Shown in pieces: positions 25,603 through 34,047 of a stretch of 64,000 bases of DNA. Within the stretch, counting starts at the first letter, position 1, and each line of letters begins with the position of its first letter. Both the position numbers and the translations under genes were made by a program. Source of the stretch: Deltaproteobacteria bacterium (GTDB lineage Bacteria > SZUA-79 > Acidulodesulfobacterales > Acidulodesulfobacteraceae); assembly GCA_023489335.1 (NCBI GenBank), contig JAMDCP010000014.1:1-64000 (forward strand), written 5' to 3'. Under the pieces are notes generated by a model. It worked only from the letters and a program-made list of their open reading frames with translations. It was not told the DNA's origin and made no database searches.

Positions 25603-27318
25603 TTAGCTTGCCGAAGGAAGTTTCCATATCGATGCCGTAAACCATTTTTTCAGCTGTTCGCAAGCCTGGGGCCGGCTGATATAATAGCCCTGAGCCTCGT
25701 CGCAGCCGAGGGCGGCGAGGGCATCAAATATTTCCTTAGTCTCCACGCCTTCGGCGACTACGCGTATGCCGAATGTATGCCCGATATCAATCACTGAGCG
25801 CACTATCATCGCGTCGTTTTTGTCGTTCAGCATGTTGGTAACGAACGATTTGTCGATTTTAATCTCGTTGACTGGCAGGCGCTTGAGGTTGGCGAGAGAA
25901 GTATAGCCGGTGCCGAAGTCGTCGATAGAGAGATAGATGCCCATGCGGCTCAATGTCGCCAGATTCTCCTCGGCGCGCTTCGGATCAAGCATGATAGCGC
26001 TTTCGGTGATTTCCATGGTCAACCGGCCCGGTTCGGCGCCGGTGATTTTGAGCATATTTTCGATCACTTCCGGCAGATGTTTGTCATGCAGCGATCGCGC
26101 CGAAAAATTCACGCTTATCCGAAGCCGGATACCTTCACGGCGGGCCCCTTGGCAATGATTCAATGCATCCGACAACACCCAGCGGGTCAGCGGATCCATG
26201 AGCCCCGTGTTTTCACAGATCGTGATGAATTTATCGGGCATCAGCAAGCCGAGGCGCGGATGCTGCCAGCGTACCAAGGCCTCGGTGCCGACGATGCGTC
26301 CTGTCGCAATCTCCACCTTGGGCTGAAAATGGAGCAGAAGTTGGCCGCGGTCGATAGCGTCGCGCAGTTCCGCCATGAGACTGAGCCTCTCGGAGCTGTA
26401 CGAGTTGTATTCCGGCGCATAGACGGCGTAGCCGCTCATCATTTGCTTGGAGCGGTACATTGCGATGTCCGCCCGTTGCAGGAGCGTCTCCTCGTCAGCA
26501 TGGTCGGGCCAGAGTGCGGCGCCGATGCTGGCTTCAACCGCGATAGGGATTTCATCTATCATGAACGGCGCTTCCAGAATGTTCTGTGTCTTCTTGACGA
26601 ACTGTTCGAGGTCGTCGGCCGAAGCAAGCCGGGGCAGCAGGATGCCGAACTCGTCGCAGCCGAGGCGAGCGACAAGTTCGTGCCCGGAAAGAGCGCTGCG
26701 CAGGCGCGCACCGACCTGCCGCAGCAGGGTATCCCCGCTGACGTATCCGAGCGTATTGTTGACATCCTTGAAACGGTCGATGTCCATGAGCAGCAGCGCG
26801 ACAGGATGATGTTCCCGCAGTCCTACCGCAACGGCTTCCCTGATATATTCGATGAACCGGGCGCGATTCGGCAGTTCGGTAACCGGGTCGGTATAGGCGA
26901 GCTTGCGTATAGTTTCCTCGTCCTGCCGGTGCTTCCGGCGCACGGCTGCATCCCTCAGTTCGCGCTCTACGGCTGGCACAAGCCGTTTCAGGTTGCCTTT
27001 AAGGATGTAATCGTGCGCTCCGGCTTTCATAGCGACCACCGCGCGGTCCTCGCCGATTGTGCCGGAAACGATAATGAAAGGCAGGTCGAGCCCAGTATTG
27101 CGCATCAGTGCTAACGCATCGAAGGCGTTGAAGTGCGGCATGGTATAATCGGCGAACACAATATCCCATGTATGAGCGGAAAGCTCGGCACTCATCGCTT
27201 CGGGCGTTTCGACACGGGCATGGGCAGGGTCGTAACCGCCATGCCGCAGTTCGCGCAACAGCAGTTCGGCGTCGTCCTCCGAGTCCTCTACGATTAGCGT
27301 GCGCAACGGTTTTGTCAT
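25603..27318 (-). CDS. Response regulator with GGDEF and EAL domains (c-di-GMP phosphodiesterase)
   Basis: Domains: receiver (1-125; VEDSEDDAELLLREL and ADYTMP), GGDEF (about 140-300) and EAL (about 315-565). The EAL domain looks complete: EALVRW, ITESAIM, DDFGTGYTSL, KIDKSFV and AEGVET. The GGDEF loop reads GCDEF, so cyclase activity is doubtful and the net effect is probably c-di-GMP breakdown. It overlaps the preceding receiver gene by 4 bases (ATGA). The DNA is far richer in G+C than the surroundings, with matching codon use. It is the last gene of the foreign-looking sensory operon. Confidence 0.92.
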   Translation of the reverse strand: MTKPLRTLIVEDSEDDAELLLRELRHGGYDPAHARVETPEAMSAELSAHTWDIVFADYTMPHFNAFDALALMRNTGLDLPFIIVSGTIGEDRAVVAMKAGAHDYILKGNLKRLVPAVERELRDAAVRRKHRQDEETIRKLAYTDPVTELPNRARFIEYIREAVAVGLREHHPVALLLMDIDRFKDVNNTLGYVSGDTLLRQVGARLRSALSGHELVARLGCDEFGILLPRLASADDLEQFVKKTQNILEAPFMIDEIPIAVEASIGAALWPDHADEETLLQRADIAMYRSKQMMSGYAVYAPEYNSYSSERLSLMAELRDAIDRGQLLLHFQPKVEIATGRIVGTEALVRWQHPRLGLLMPDKFITICENTGLMDPLTRWVLSDALNHCQGARREGIRLRISVNFSARSLHDKHLPEVIENMLKITGAEPGRLTMEITESAIMLDPKRAEENLATLSRMGIYLSIDDFGTGYTSLANLKRLPVNEIKIDKSFVTNMLNDKNDAMIVRSVIDIGHTFGIRVVAEGVETKEIFDALAALGCDEAQGYYISRPQACEQLKKWFTASIWKLPSAS

Positions 27319-27752
27319 GGCCGCCCTCCCTGTCCGGGCATTTCATTCAGTACCAGCCAGTATAGACCCAGTTGTCGCACCGCCTCAAGGAACTGGTCGA
27401 AATTTACGGGTTTGCGGATGTAGCTGTTAGCGCCGAGACGATAGCCGTTGACGATGTCCTGTTCCTCTTTGGAGGAAGTAAGTATCACGACCGGCTGCGT
27501 GCGTGTGCGCTCGTCGCCGCGCAGGCGCTGCAAAACATCCAGACCGCTGACCTTGGGTAGTTTCAGGTCTAACAGCACTACGGCCGGCGTCAGGTTCATA
27601 GCAGCGTTTGTGCCGAAGAAATAATCGAGAGCCTCCTGCCCGTCACGCGCCACCGTCACTTCGTTCGCGATATTGTTTTTTTTCAGCGCACGCAAAGTCA
27701 GAGCCTCATCGTCGGGATTGTCCTCGACCAACAAAATAGTTTTCAATTCCAT
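27315..27752 (-). CDS. Rcp1-type response regulator
   Basis: A 145-residue single receiver: ILLVEDNPDDEALTLRAL, the long helix-loop FGTNAAMNLTPAVVLLDLKLP with the phospho-acceptor Asp, and LTSSKEEQDI with the YRLGANSYIRKPV end. The EDNPDDE start and the Y-x-x-G-A-N-S-Y-[IV]-x-K-P-V ending are typical of receivers paired with phytochrome-like or PAS histidine kinases. The upstream histidine kinase (51-base gap) is the obvious partner and the downstream EAL protein a possible second receiver. GC-rich like its neighbours. Confidence 0.92.
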   Translation of the reverse strand: MELKTILLVEDNPDDEALTLRALKKNNIANEVTVARDGQEALDYFFGTNAAMNLTPAVVLLDLKLPKVSGLDVLQRLRGDERTRTQPVVILTSSKEEQDIVNGYRLGANSYIRKPVNFDQFLEAVRQLGLYWLVLNEMPGQGGRP

Positions 27753-27803
27753 GTTCTCTCCTCAATATATTTTAGTTATAGTTTTGCTTTTCATGTTTTC
27801 TCC

Positions 27804-28859
27804 TCAGGCGTTTTGGTTAGACGGCAGTGCGAAATAGAACGTCGCGCCCTGATTGACGGCGCCCTCTGCCCAGACCCGGCCGCCGTGGCGGCGGATGATG
27901 CGCTGCACGGTGGCAAGTCCAATGCCTGTGCCGGGGAACTCACTCGTCGTATGCAGGCGCTGGAATGCGCCGAAGAGCTTGTTGACATAGGTCATGTCGA
28001 AACCAACGCCGTTGTCACGCACAAAGAATACACGCACGTCGCCGTCGCACATGGCTCCCAGTTCGATACGCGCCTCCGGCTGCCGCCCGGTAAACTTCCA
28101 TGCGTTGGCGAGCAGGTTCACAAGCGCAATCCTCAGCAGATTATGGTCGCCCTCTGCCATCAGGTCCGGTTGAATGGATACTTCGACTTGACGCAGGGGT
28201 TCGGCGCGCCGCAGGTCCGCAATCGCGGACTCTGCCAGCATGCTTATGTCCACAGTTTCGAAGCGCATCTCCGTACGCGTCAGGCGTGAGAGTTGCAGTA
28301 TGTCGTCAATCAATTCCGCCATTCGCTGCGTGCCGGCACGCACCCGTTCAAGGTAGTAGCGGCCCTGCTCGTCGAGCCTGTCGGGATAGTCTTCTATCAG
28401 CGCCTGGCTGAATCCGTCGATGGCGCGCAGCGGCGCACGCAGGTCATGCGAGACGGAGTAGCTGAATACCTCAAGTTCTTTGTTAGCGGCCTCAAGCGCC
28501 TCTTCCATCCGCTTGCGCTCGGCGATCTCCCTAACCAATTCATGATTGGTTCGCTCGGCATTGTTCTTTTCGGTCTTGAGGTCATCAAGGATATTAAAAG
28601 TTGCCTTCTGCATAGATTCCAGCCGCGCCTTCTCGACGGCGGAATCTTCCATGATGTTGAGAAGTGCCTTCTGTGTTGCTTTGAGTCTGAACTTTTCAGT
28701 CTCTGCATCCTCGAGGATGTTCTGTATCGCCTTCTGGGTGTTCCGGAGACGTATCTTTTCCTCGCTGAAGTCGCCGAGAATATTGAGGATGGCCTTAGCG
28801 TAACTGCCGGAGTCGATTGGCAGGTCATGACCGGCGATTGTTGTTATGCCGGCGCTCAC
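27804..28859 (-). CDS. Histidine kinase with four 21-residue signalling-helix repeats
   Basis: Residues 22-105 are four consecutive 21-residue units of the form KA-x-x-N-[IL]-[LM]-x-D-x-x-x-E-K-x-x-x-x-x-x-Q, a likely coiled-coil rod. A linker (EIAERKRMEEAL) and a phytochrome-type HisKA with H-box His138 (SYSVSHDLRAPLRAIDGF) follow, then a complete ATPase with LVNLLANAWKF, VRDNGVGFDM and GTGIGLATV. There are no membrane helices and no sensor domain of its own. The start ATG overlaps the stop of the PAS gene by 4 bases, so the PAS protein may provide the sensing part. GC-rich island gene. Confidence 0.93.
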   Translation of the reverse strand: MSAGITTIAGHDLPIDSGSYAKAILNILGDFSEEKIRLRNTQKAIQNILEDAETEKFRLKATQKALLNIMEDSAVEKARLESMQKATFNILDDLKTEKNNAERTNHELVREIAERKRMEEALEAANKELEVFSYSVSHDLRAPLRAIDGFSQALIEDYPDRLDEQGRYYLERVRAGTQRMAELIDDILQLSRLTRTEMRFETVDISMLAESAIADLRRAEPLRQVEVSIQPDLMAEGDHNLLRIALVNLLANAWKFTGRQPEARIELGAMCDGDVRVFFVRDNGVGFDMTYVNKLFGAFQRLHTTSEFPGTGIGLATVQRIIRRHGGRVWAEGAVNQGATFYFALPSNQNA

Positions 28860-29473
28860 GGCAACCTCCCTTCCCCAGGGATAGTTTTTTTTAGTTCCTC
28901 TATTTCCTTTTTTAGTTCCTCTATTTCCTTCTTTAGTTCAATCATTTTCAGCTCGCGTCCGACGGTAAGTGTCTGGAATCGTTCAAGTTCCGCAAGCCTC
29001 TCCAGCTCTTTAGTCCGCTGTTCGGCGATCTGGGCTTCGGCCTTTTTTTGATCTGTCACATCGCGTGCCGCGGCGAATACCCCGAGGACATTTCCCTGTA
29101 CATCCTTATACACCGAGGCATTATATAGGACGTCCGTTAGCCGTCCGTCCTTATGGCGGATAGTCAGAGGGTAGTCGGTAACAAAACCATTGGCAAAGAC
29201 TTGGCGGTAACCTTCACGAGCCTTATCCGGCTCGGTGAAATAGTTGGAAAAATCCGTTCCGATGAGTTTCTCCCGGGGAATACCCGTTACTTTGATAGTG
29301 GCTGCATTGACGTCGGTTATCTTTCCATCAGGACTGATGGTAACGAGGGGGTCAAGACTCGCCTCGATGAGGCTGCGGGCATATTGGGAGGCTTGCTTTT
29401 GCTCGGTCACATCTCGTGCCGCCGCACTACCTCCGACCCGTTCCTCTTTAAAAACTTTTGCGGTAGTATTCAT
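28856..29473 (-). CDS. PAS-domain protein with coiled-coil tail, probable split or truncated sensor
   Basis: A full PAS domain spans about residues 33-155 (SLIEASLDPLVTISPDGKI...YNASVYKDVQGNVLGVFAAARDVTDQ). The first 30 residues contain AAARDVTEQKQA, which is the end of another PAS-PAC unit, so the protein looks like a longer multi-PAS sensor whose N-terminal part was lost. The tail has heptads with the unit EIEELKK repeated, encoded by a 21-base tandem DNA repeat (about 28885-28940). A strong GGAGGTGAT ribosome site and a sigma-70-like promoter precede it. It is the first gene of the GC-rich operon and overlaps the kinase gene. Confidence 0.85.
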   Translation of the reverse strand: MNTTAKVFKEERVGGSAAARDVTEQKQASQYARSLIEASLDPLVTISPDGKITDVNAATIKVTGIPREKLIGTDFSNYFTEPDKAREGYRQVFANGFVTDYPLTIRHKDGRLTDVLYNASVYKDVQGNVLGVFAAARDVTDQKKAEAQIAEQRTKELERLAELERFQTLTVGRELKMIELKKEIEELKKEIEELKKTIPGEGRLP

Positions 29474-29516
29474 AAATCACCTCCATTTTTTAAACATATT
29501 ATTACTTTTCATTATG

Positions 29517-29544
29517 AATATATCGTAAAAAAAAAATTAGTCAA
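29517..29544 (-). promoter_or_regulatory. Sigma-70-like promoter of the GC-rich sensory operon
   Basis: On the minus strand TTGACT (29544-29539) and TATATT (29522-29517) are separated by 16 bases that include a run of ten T. The PAS gene's GGAGGTGAT ribosome site and ATG follow about 45 bases downstream. This is the best -35/-10 pair seen in the window. Confidence 0.55.
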
Positions 29545-29547
29545 GCT

Positions 29548-29585
29548 GATGCAACATCTGCTGTAACAGTTTAATGCAACAGTTG
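29548..29585. promoter_or_regulatory. Cluster of three short palindromes, possible operator
   Basis: Three small inverted repeats lie in a row just upstream of the promoter: GATGCAACATC (29548-29558), CTGTAACAG (29561-29569) and CAACAGTTG (29577-29585). Two of them share TGCAACA. The arrangement resembles an operator array for a dimeric regulator of the PAS-kinase operon. There is no direct evidence. Confidence 0.3.
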
Positions 29586-29594
29586 AAAAATAAA

Positions 29595-29603
29595 GGGGGG
29601 GGG
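29595..29603. repeat. Run of nine G
   Basis: Nine consecutive G in an otherwise AT-rich intergenic stretch (29474-29771) between the foreign sensory operon and the DUF3108 gene. Such tracts are prone to slippage. It is not inside a gene. The rest of this 298-base gap holds the promoter and palindromes listed separately, and nothing else recognisable. Confidence 0.85.
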
Positions 29604-29771
29604 CGGTTAGCCGGGTTTTTTGATGAAATCAACAGCAGTTTGCATAAATGTCCTGAAAATATGTTAAAATATTTTTAATCCTAAATATAACTTGTAAATA
29701 AAATTAAATAAAATACTTTAATCTCTATTATGTAACCGTTGGTATTTATTAAAAATAAATGTAAATTATTA

Positions 29772-30800
29772 ATGGGACATAAAATTAAAAAAAATTATAG
29801 ATTTACGGGTTCAATCCCTTTAATATTTTTCTTCATTGCCGTTTTAACTTCTTTAATTCCGTGCGGAAATTTACCGTCTTCCGCCGCACGGCTGCCAGGC
29901 TGGGGACATAATAAGCATAATAAGAAAGATAAGGCATTAGCGATACTCATAAAAAAAGCATACGGCCAGAGGGAGAAACTCAGGAAAAATTTGGCGGCAA
30001 ACGTTAACGGTTATGAATTTCCTCCGCTGGGAACTCTTACGTACGAGATTACCTACATGGACTGGATAAAGGCAGGCACGGCGGTTCTTTCCGCAAAGCC
30101 TGGATATTTTCACGATAAAAGAGTCATTATATTAAAAGCCAAAGCTAACAGCGCAAGCTGGATGAATTTTTTATACTTTGTCAACGACTATACCACCAGT
30201 TATTTCTCGAAGGCGCATTTATACCCTTATTTTCTGTCCATGGTCAGACATGAAGGATGGCGCAACGACTATATGGAGGAATGGCTTAACATCGGCGGCC
30301 ACAATTCCTTAAACGATTCATTAATTCCTGCGGATAATGTTCAAACGGTTTTTGCCGCATTAAATAATAAGAAATTTACCGCCGCACTTTATAAATTTAA
30401 AACATACAGTTCCGTGGCATTAATGAAGGATAAAATAAATTCTCCTTTCAAAGCATTCGTTTCATATAAGGATTCCCAGGATAGTTTAAGCTCTTTATAT
30501 TATTTAAGAATGTTCGATTTAAAAGAGGGGAGAGACTACTATATCCCCGTATTCAACCACAGGAAAAGATACATAGTACTTATTAAGGCGATGGGTTACT
30601 ATATAGTAAATACCCCAGCAGGAAAATTTAATTGCATCAAATTAAAGGTTTATCTGAATTTTAACGGGGTTTTTGTCCATAAGGGCGCCCTGGATATATA
30701 TGTAACACGGGGAGACGGGCATATACCGGTTTATCTTGTTGCACGCGTATCCATCGGCTTTGCATCGGCCATTCTTATTAAAAAGAATTTAACTCCATAA
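29772..30800 (+). CDS. Exported DUF3108-like protein
   Basis: About 342 residues with an N-terminal membrane or signal segment (IPLIFFFIAVLTSLIPCG). The middle and C-terminal parts follow the DUF3108 pattern: GTLTYEITYMDWIKAGTAVL, a beta-strand array, SWMNFLYFVNDYTTSY, then YYIPVFNHRKRY, NTPAGKFNCIKLKV and a final IPVYLVARVSIGFASAIL. DUF3108 proteins are periplasmic or outer-membrane beta proteins of unknown function. The ATG at 29772 is chosen over an upstream TTG at 29739 because it places the positively charged residues right before the hydrophobic core. Confidence 0.8.
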   Translation: MGHKIKKNYRFTGSIPLIFFFIAVLTSLIPCGNLPSSAARLPGWGHNKHNKKDKALAILIKKAYGQREKLRKNLAANVNGYEFPPLGTLTYEITYMDWIKAGTAVLSAKPGYFHDKRVIILKAKANSASWMNFLYFVNDYTTSYFSKAHLYPYFLSMVRHEGWRNDYMEEWLNIGGHNSLNDSLIPADNVQTVFAALNNKKFTAALYKFKTYSSVALMKDKINSPFKAFVSYKDSQDSLSSLYYLRMFDLKEGRDYYIPVFNHRKRYIVLIKAMGYYIVNTPAGKFNCIKLKVYLNFNGVFVHKGALDIYVTRGDGHIPVYLVARVSIGFASAILIKKNLTP

Positions 30801-30852
30801 AAAATAAAAAAGCCGGGCGTGCTTGCGTTTTATTCCGCATTTAGTTTACATA

Positions 30853-30899
30853 ATGTTCCTTATGGGACATAATATTTATTTTACGATAGGCGCCTATCG
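30853..30899. terminator. Two hairpins between convergent genes
   Basis: The gap between the DUF3108 gene and the convergent GH57 gene contains ATGTTCC/GGGACAT (30853-30870, one wobble pair) and a perfect 16-base palindrome CGATAGGCGCCTATCG (30884-30899). Neither is followed by a long T-run, so intrinsic termination is only possible, not clear. Position between convergent stops favours a bidirectional transcript-end role. Confidence 0.4.
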
Positions 30900-30910
30900 G
30901 CAATTTTGGG

Positions 30911-33310
30911 TCATACGAGCCAGTTAATAATTTCGAAGTTTTTACCGGGAACTATTGCCTCAAAATAACCATTGACGGGAAAACGCTCTATTTCCTCAAG
31001 AGGATTGTTTTTATAAGTTAGAGTTACATAAAAATCGATTGGATTAAGCGGACTTACATTGAGAAGCGAAATTGGGACCGACATCTCGAGAACATTTTTA
31101 AAAACGGCTTTTATTCCATATTTTTGTTTTTGTAATGAATTATCGGCATCATTAAGCGTCCCTGCCGATACCGATAAATTTGATGAATTTTTTTTATAAA
31201 ATTCCTGATTAATTACAAACTTTGCAGGATTTATAAATTCTATTTTTAATATCTTATCCTGTAAATCCTGATCTTCCTTTTTTAAGAAATCGAATCTCAT
31301 AAAAAAGGTAGTCTCATTAAATCCGTAAAAAAGTTTTCTTATAAATCTATCCGTATGAGCCATTGCCTTTCCTGCCAAAACACTCGGAAAATAAACTGCG
31401 CTCCCAAGCCACTCGAAATAATTATCTATAAAGCCGTCTATTTTTGGATTTATAAAAGATACCATATCCAATCTCGGCCTAATCACTCTTTTTTCTTCGA
31501 TTATAGGAATATAATAATCGTCGGGGGGATTATCGTTTAAAAACTTATAAACATTTATAAGGTGTGTTCTGTACAACTGGTCATATTCTTCATCTATTCC
31601 CGATGTCCTGTCTTCTCCGTACCACCAGTTATAATCGCTGCCCTCGGAAATATAAATTTGCTCCCATGCCATTCTTAAACCCCTGTCGTCAAATATCTTG
31701 CCCTGCTTTTGTATGGTGTTATGTCTCTGCGCATATAATTTCGACTTATCAATCAGATAATCTCTTGTTTTTGATAATAAATCCCATGCTTTATTGTCTT
31801 CACTATCCCCTATCCATATTCTAAAGTTATGATTAATCCATGAACCGGGATAAATAGTAGGGATATTATAAATCTTCGAGAAATCAAAATCTTGAGGGGA
31901 TTTCCATTTAACATCAAGAAATTCATGGGTTTTGCTGTCAGTGCTTCCGCCGTTTCCATTTAGAGCATCAGCGGCATTTAGCGTTTTTTCCAGCTTCCCT
32001 AAATACCCGCTTACCGTCATGGTATTTATTATTCGAGCGTTTTCTTCGTTCGATAACCCCTCATAAAGATAGTTAAAAAAGTCATAACCGTTATTTTTAT
32101 AATATTCCCATGCATTTTCACCGTCTAATATTATCGGGATAACTGCTAAACCATTTTCATTATAATTTTGAAGACTTATCGCTATATTCTTAATGTTATT
32201 TATTAAGTCATCGGCCGCTGCTCCGGGTTTATAGCTTGAGTATTTAAATCCAATTAAGTCGGAAAGCCCTTTATCCCTAAAAAACATATATAAATATCCG
32301 TTATCTCTTTTAATCGCGTAAGGCCTATAAAGCAGCTTCCTGTTGTTCAAATCGGCAAAGTTAAGCCCTATGGAGTTTGAAAGTATCTCTTCGTCCGTTG
32401 CTATCCATTTTATATTATTATCTATAAAAAGTTTTAAGGTTTTCTCGCTGACGCTTCCTTCGGACGGCCACATTCCCTCTACTTTATAATTTAATTTTTC
32501 GCTAAAGTAATTTATTGCGCTTTTAATCTGATAATCGGCATCTTCAGGGTGCCTGAACGGCTGTGGAAGTTTTAAGCTGCCGTTGCCATGGAAACCCGCA
32601 ATATTAGTATCGCATAACAGGGGTAATATGGGGTGATAATAAGGGCTTGCAGAAAGTTCGATTTGACCTTTGCCTGCGAGTTCCGTTAACAACGGAAATA
32701 TTCTGTTTAATATCCCGGGTATTTTTTCATTTATTAATTTATCTTTTTCGAATTCCGTAAAGTTTTTGTCCTTATTTTTAAGACCCGTAAGAAATTCATC
32801 CGAATTTATCGAAACCGGGTCTATCCACAGCATATTAAACAAAACGATTATATCTATATAATCCTGGGAGCTAAATAATTCTATTTTTTCTTCATCGCCG
32901 AGGGTTTCTCTCGCGCATGCATCCTTTAATGTATAATAAAGCCGCTTAAATCTATTGCTTTTTTCTAAAAAGTTATTGCTTGACGAACACGCCGGGAAAA
33001 ATTTTTCTATAATAAATAATTTATCTTCCTCGGATAATTCGGATAATTTTTTATTTGATATATTCAAAAATCTCTCTTTCCCGAGCGCATCCCTGTATCC
33101 GGTGTTATATTCATCCAATTGGCTGATTAATGAAGGGGAATAATTAAATGTGGCGTGAACTTTTGGAAAATTTTTGAGGACAGCCCCCATAAAATAATAG
33201 TCTTTGGTGGCATGAAGCCTTGCCCATGGCATCAATATTTCACCTGTGAAATTATCTTTATAATAAGGCTGGTGAAAATGCCATAGAAATAATACATTTA
33301 CAGAGTTCAT
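30911..33310 (-). CDS. Glycoside hydrolase family 57 (alpha-amylase/amylopullulanase type)
   Basis: GH57 enzymes cleave alpha-glucans by a retaining mechanism. Conserved regions: HFHQPYY with HQP at 13-15, the catalytic nucleophile Glu284 in MWPSEGSVSE, and the acid/base Asp396 in ILDGENAWEYY. Substrate-side residues such as GFHGNGSLKLPQPFRH also fit. At 799 residues it has a long C-terminal extension (about 560-799) with beta-rich segments of the amylopullulanase style. There is no signal peptide, so it is probably cytoplasmic, where it could degrade the glycogen made by GlgA. It lies at the head of a minus-strand stretch, 38 bases from the TPR gene upstream. Confidence 0.93.
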   Translation of the reverse strand: MNSVNVLFLWHFHQPYYKDNFTGEILMPWARLHATKDYYFMGAVLKNFPKVHATFNYSPSLISQLDEYNTGYRDALGKERFLNISNKKLSELSEEDKLFIIEKFFPACSSSNNFLEKSNRFKRLYYTLKDACARETLGDEEKIELFSSQDYIDIIVLFNMLWIDPVSINSDEFLTGLKNKDKNFTEFEKDKLINEKIPGILNRIFPLLTELAGKGQIELSASPYYHPILPLLCDTNIAGFHGNGSLKLPQPFRHPEDADYQIKSAINYFSEKLNYKVEGMWPSEGSVSEKTLKLFIDNNIKWIATDEEILSNSIGLNFADLNNRKLLYRPYAIKRDNGYLYMFFRDKGLSDLIGFKYSSYKPGAAADDLINNIKNIAISLQNYNENGLAVIPIILDGENAWEYYKNNGYDFFNYLYEGLSNEENARIINTMTVSGYLGKLEKTLNAADALNGNGGSTDSKTHEFLDVKWKSPQDFDFSKIYNIPTIYPGSWINHNFRIWIGDSEDNKAWDLLSKTRDYLIDKSKLYAQRHNTIQKQGKIFDDRGLRMAWEQIYISEGSDYNWWYGEDRTSGIDEEYDQLYRTHLINVYKFLNDNPPDDYYIPIIEEKRVIRPRLDMVSFINPKIDGFIDNYFEWLGSAVYFPSVLAGKAMAHTDRFIRKLFYGFNETTFFMRFDFLKKEDQDLQDKILKIEFINPAKFVINQEFYKKNSSNLSVSAGTLNDADNSLQKQKYGIKAVFKNVLEMSVPISLLNVSPLNPIDFYVTLTYKNNPLEEIERFPVNGYFEAIVPGKNFEIINWLV

Positions 33311-33348
33311 CTATTCCGTATTTATATTTTTACAGGAAATTTTTAATT

Positions 33349-33984
33349 TTATGAGTTGAGTTGAATAAGGTTTTCTATATATCCCCTATCCTTAGTTATG
33401 GCATCGTTTGTCAGCATTGTTTTATAAATTGCTATAGCCTTTTTTGGTTCTTTGATTTGAGTATAAAGGGATGCCTCCTCCAGCAGGGCATATTCCTGCA
33501 ATTTAATATTATCGACCTTCGCCATATTAGAAAAATAAATTATAGCATTATCGTAATTTTTTTGAAGCATGGAGATAGTAGCCATGTTGCTATAGGCGAA
33601 ATAGGATAGGTTATTCGAATCCGGTTTGGGATAAATTTTAGTGTATTCGGTCAAATAAGATAGCGCTTTTTTAAGTTTTCCGATTCTCATATAAGCAAGT
33701 CCCAGATAAAACTTGGAAACCTTATATGCATGTGTTCCGTTATATTTATTTTTAAGTCTTTTAAAGTAAGAAACGGACCCGATAAGAACCTTTTGATTTT
33801 TACCGTTAAAAGACATATAAAGCCTTACGCCTTTCCATAGTAATTTATTGGCATTTTCATTTCTTTTGTAATTATAATATCTGAAACCAAATACTCCTCC
33901 CGCTATTAAGACTATAATTACAAGACCTGTTATAAGCAATAGTTTGTTCCTGACAAAAAAGCCTTCGAAATCTATTCCATCCAT
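33349..33984 (-). CDS. Membrane-anchored TPR protein (YfgM-like)
   Basis: One N-terminal membrane helix (about 14-33, LLLITGLVIIVLIAGGVFGF) is followed by TPR repeats in the periplasm: SKFYLGLAYMRIGKLKKALSYL, AYSNMATISMLQKNYDNAI and LLEEASLYTQIKEPKKAIAIY. Length 211 residues and this layout match YfgM, which assists periplasmic chaperones and the Sec translocon. The family is identified from architecture only. Confidence 0.75.
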   Translation of the reverse strand: MDGIDFEGFFVRNKLLLITGLVIIVLIAGGVFGFRYYNYKRNENANKLLWKGVRLYMSFNGKNQKVLIGSVSYFKRLKNKYNGTHAYKVSKFYLGLAYMRIGKLKKALSYLTEYTKIYPKPDSNNLSYFAYSNMATISMLQKNYDNAIIYFSNMAKVDNIKLQEYALLEEASLYTQIKEPKKAIAIYKTMLTNDAITKDRGYIENLIQLNS

Positions 33985-34047
33985 AATAAAACCTTTTAAC
34001 CCCTTTTTTATTAAACAAATTAATTTATAATATATAGCCTATAGCCG

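Noticed and set aside
26077-27114. Long plus-strand reading frame (345 codons) opposite the REC-GGDEF-EAL gene
   Set aside because: It is a product of high GC on the opposite strand of a well-supported gene; the translation has no recognisable domains.
27813-29051. Plus-strand frames opposite the histidine kinase and PAS genes
   Set aside because: Antisense shadows of genes with full domain motifs; no ribosome sites and no family match.
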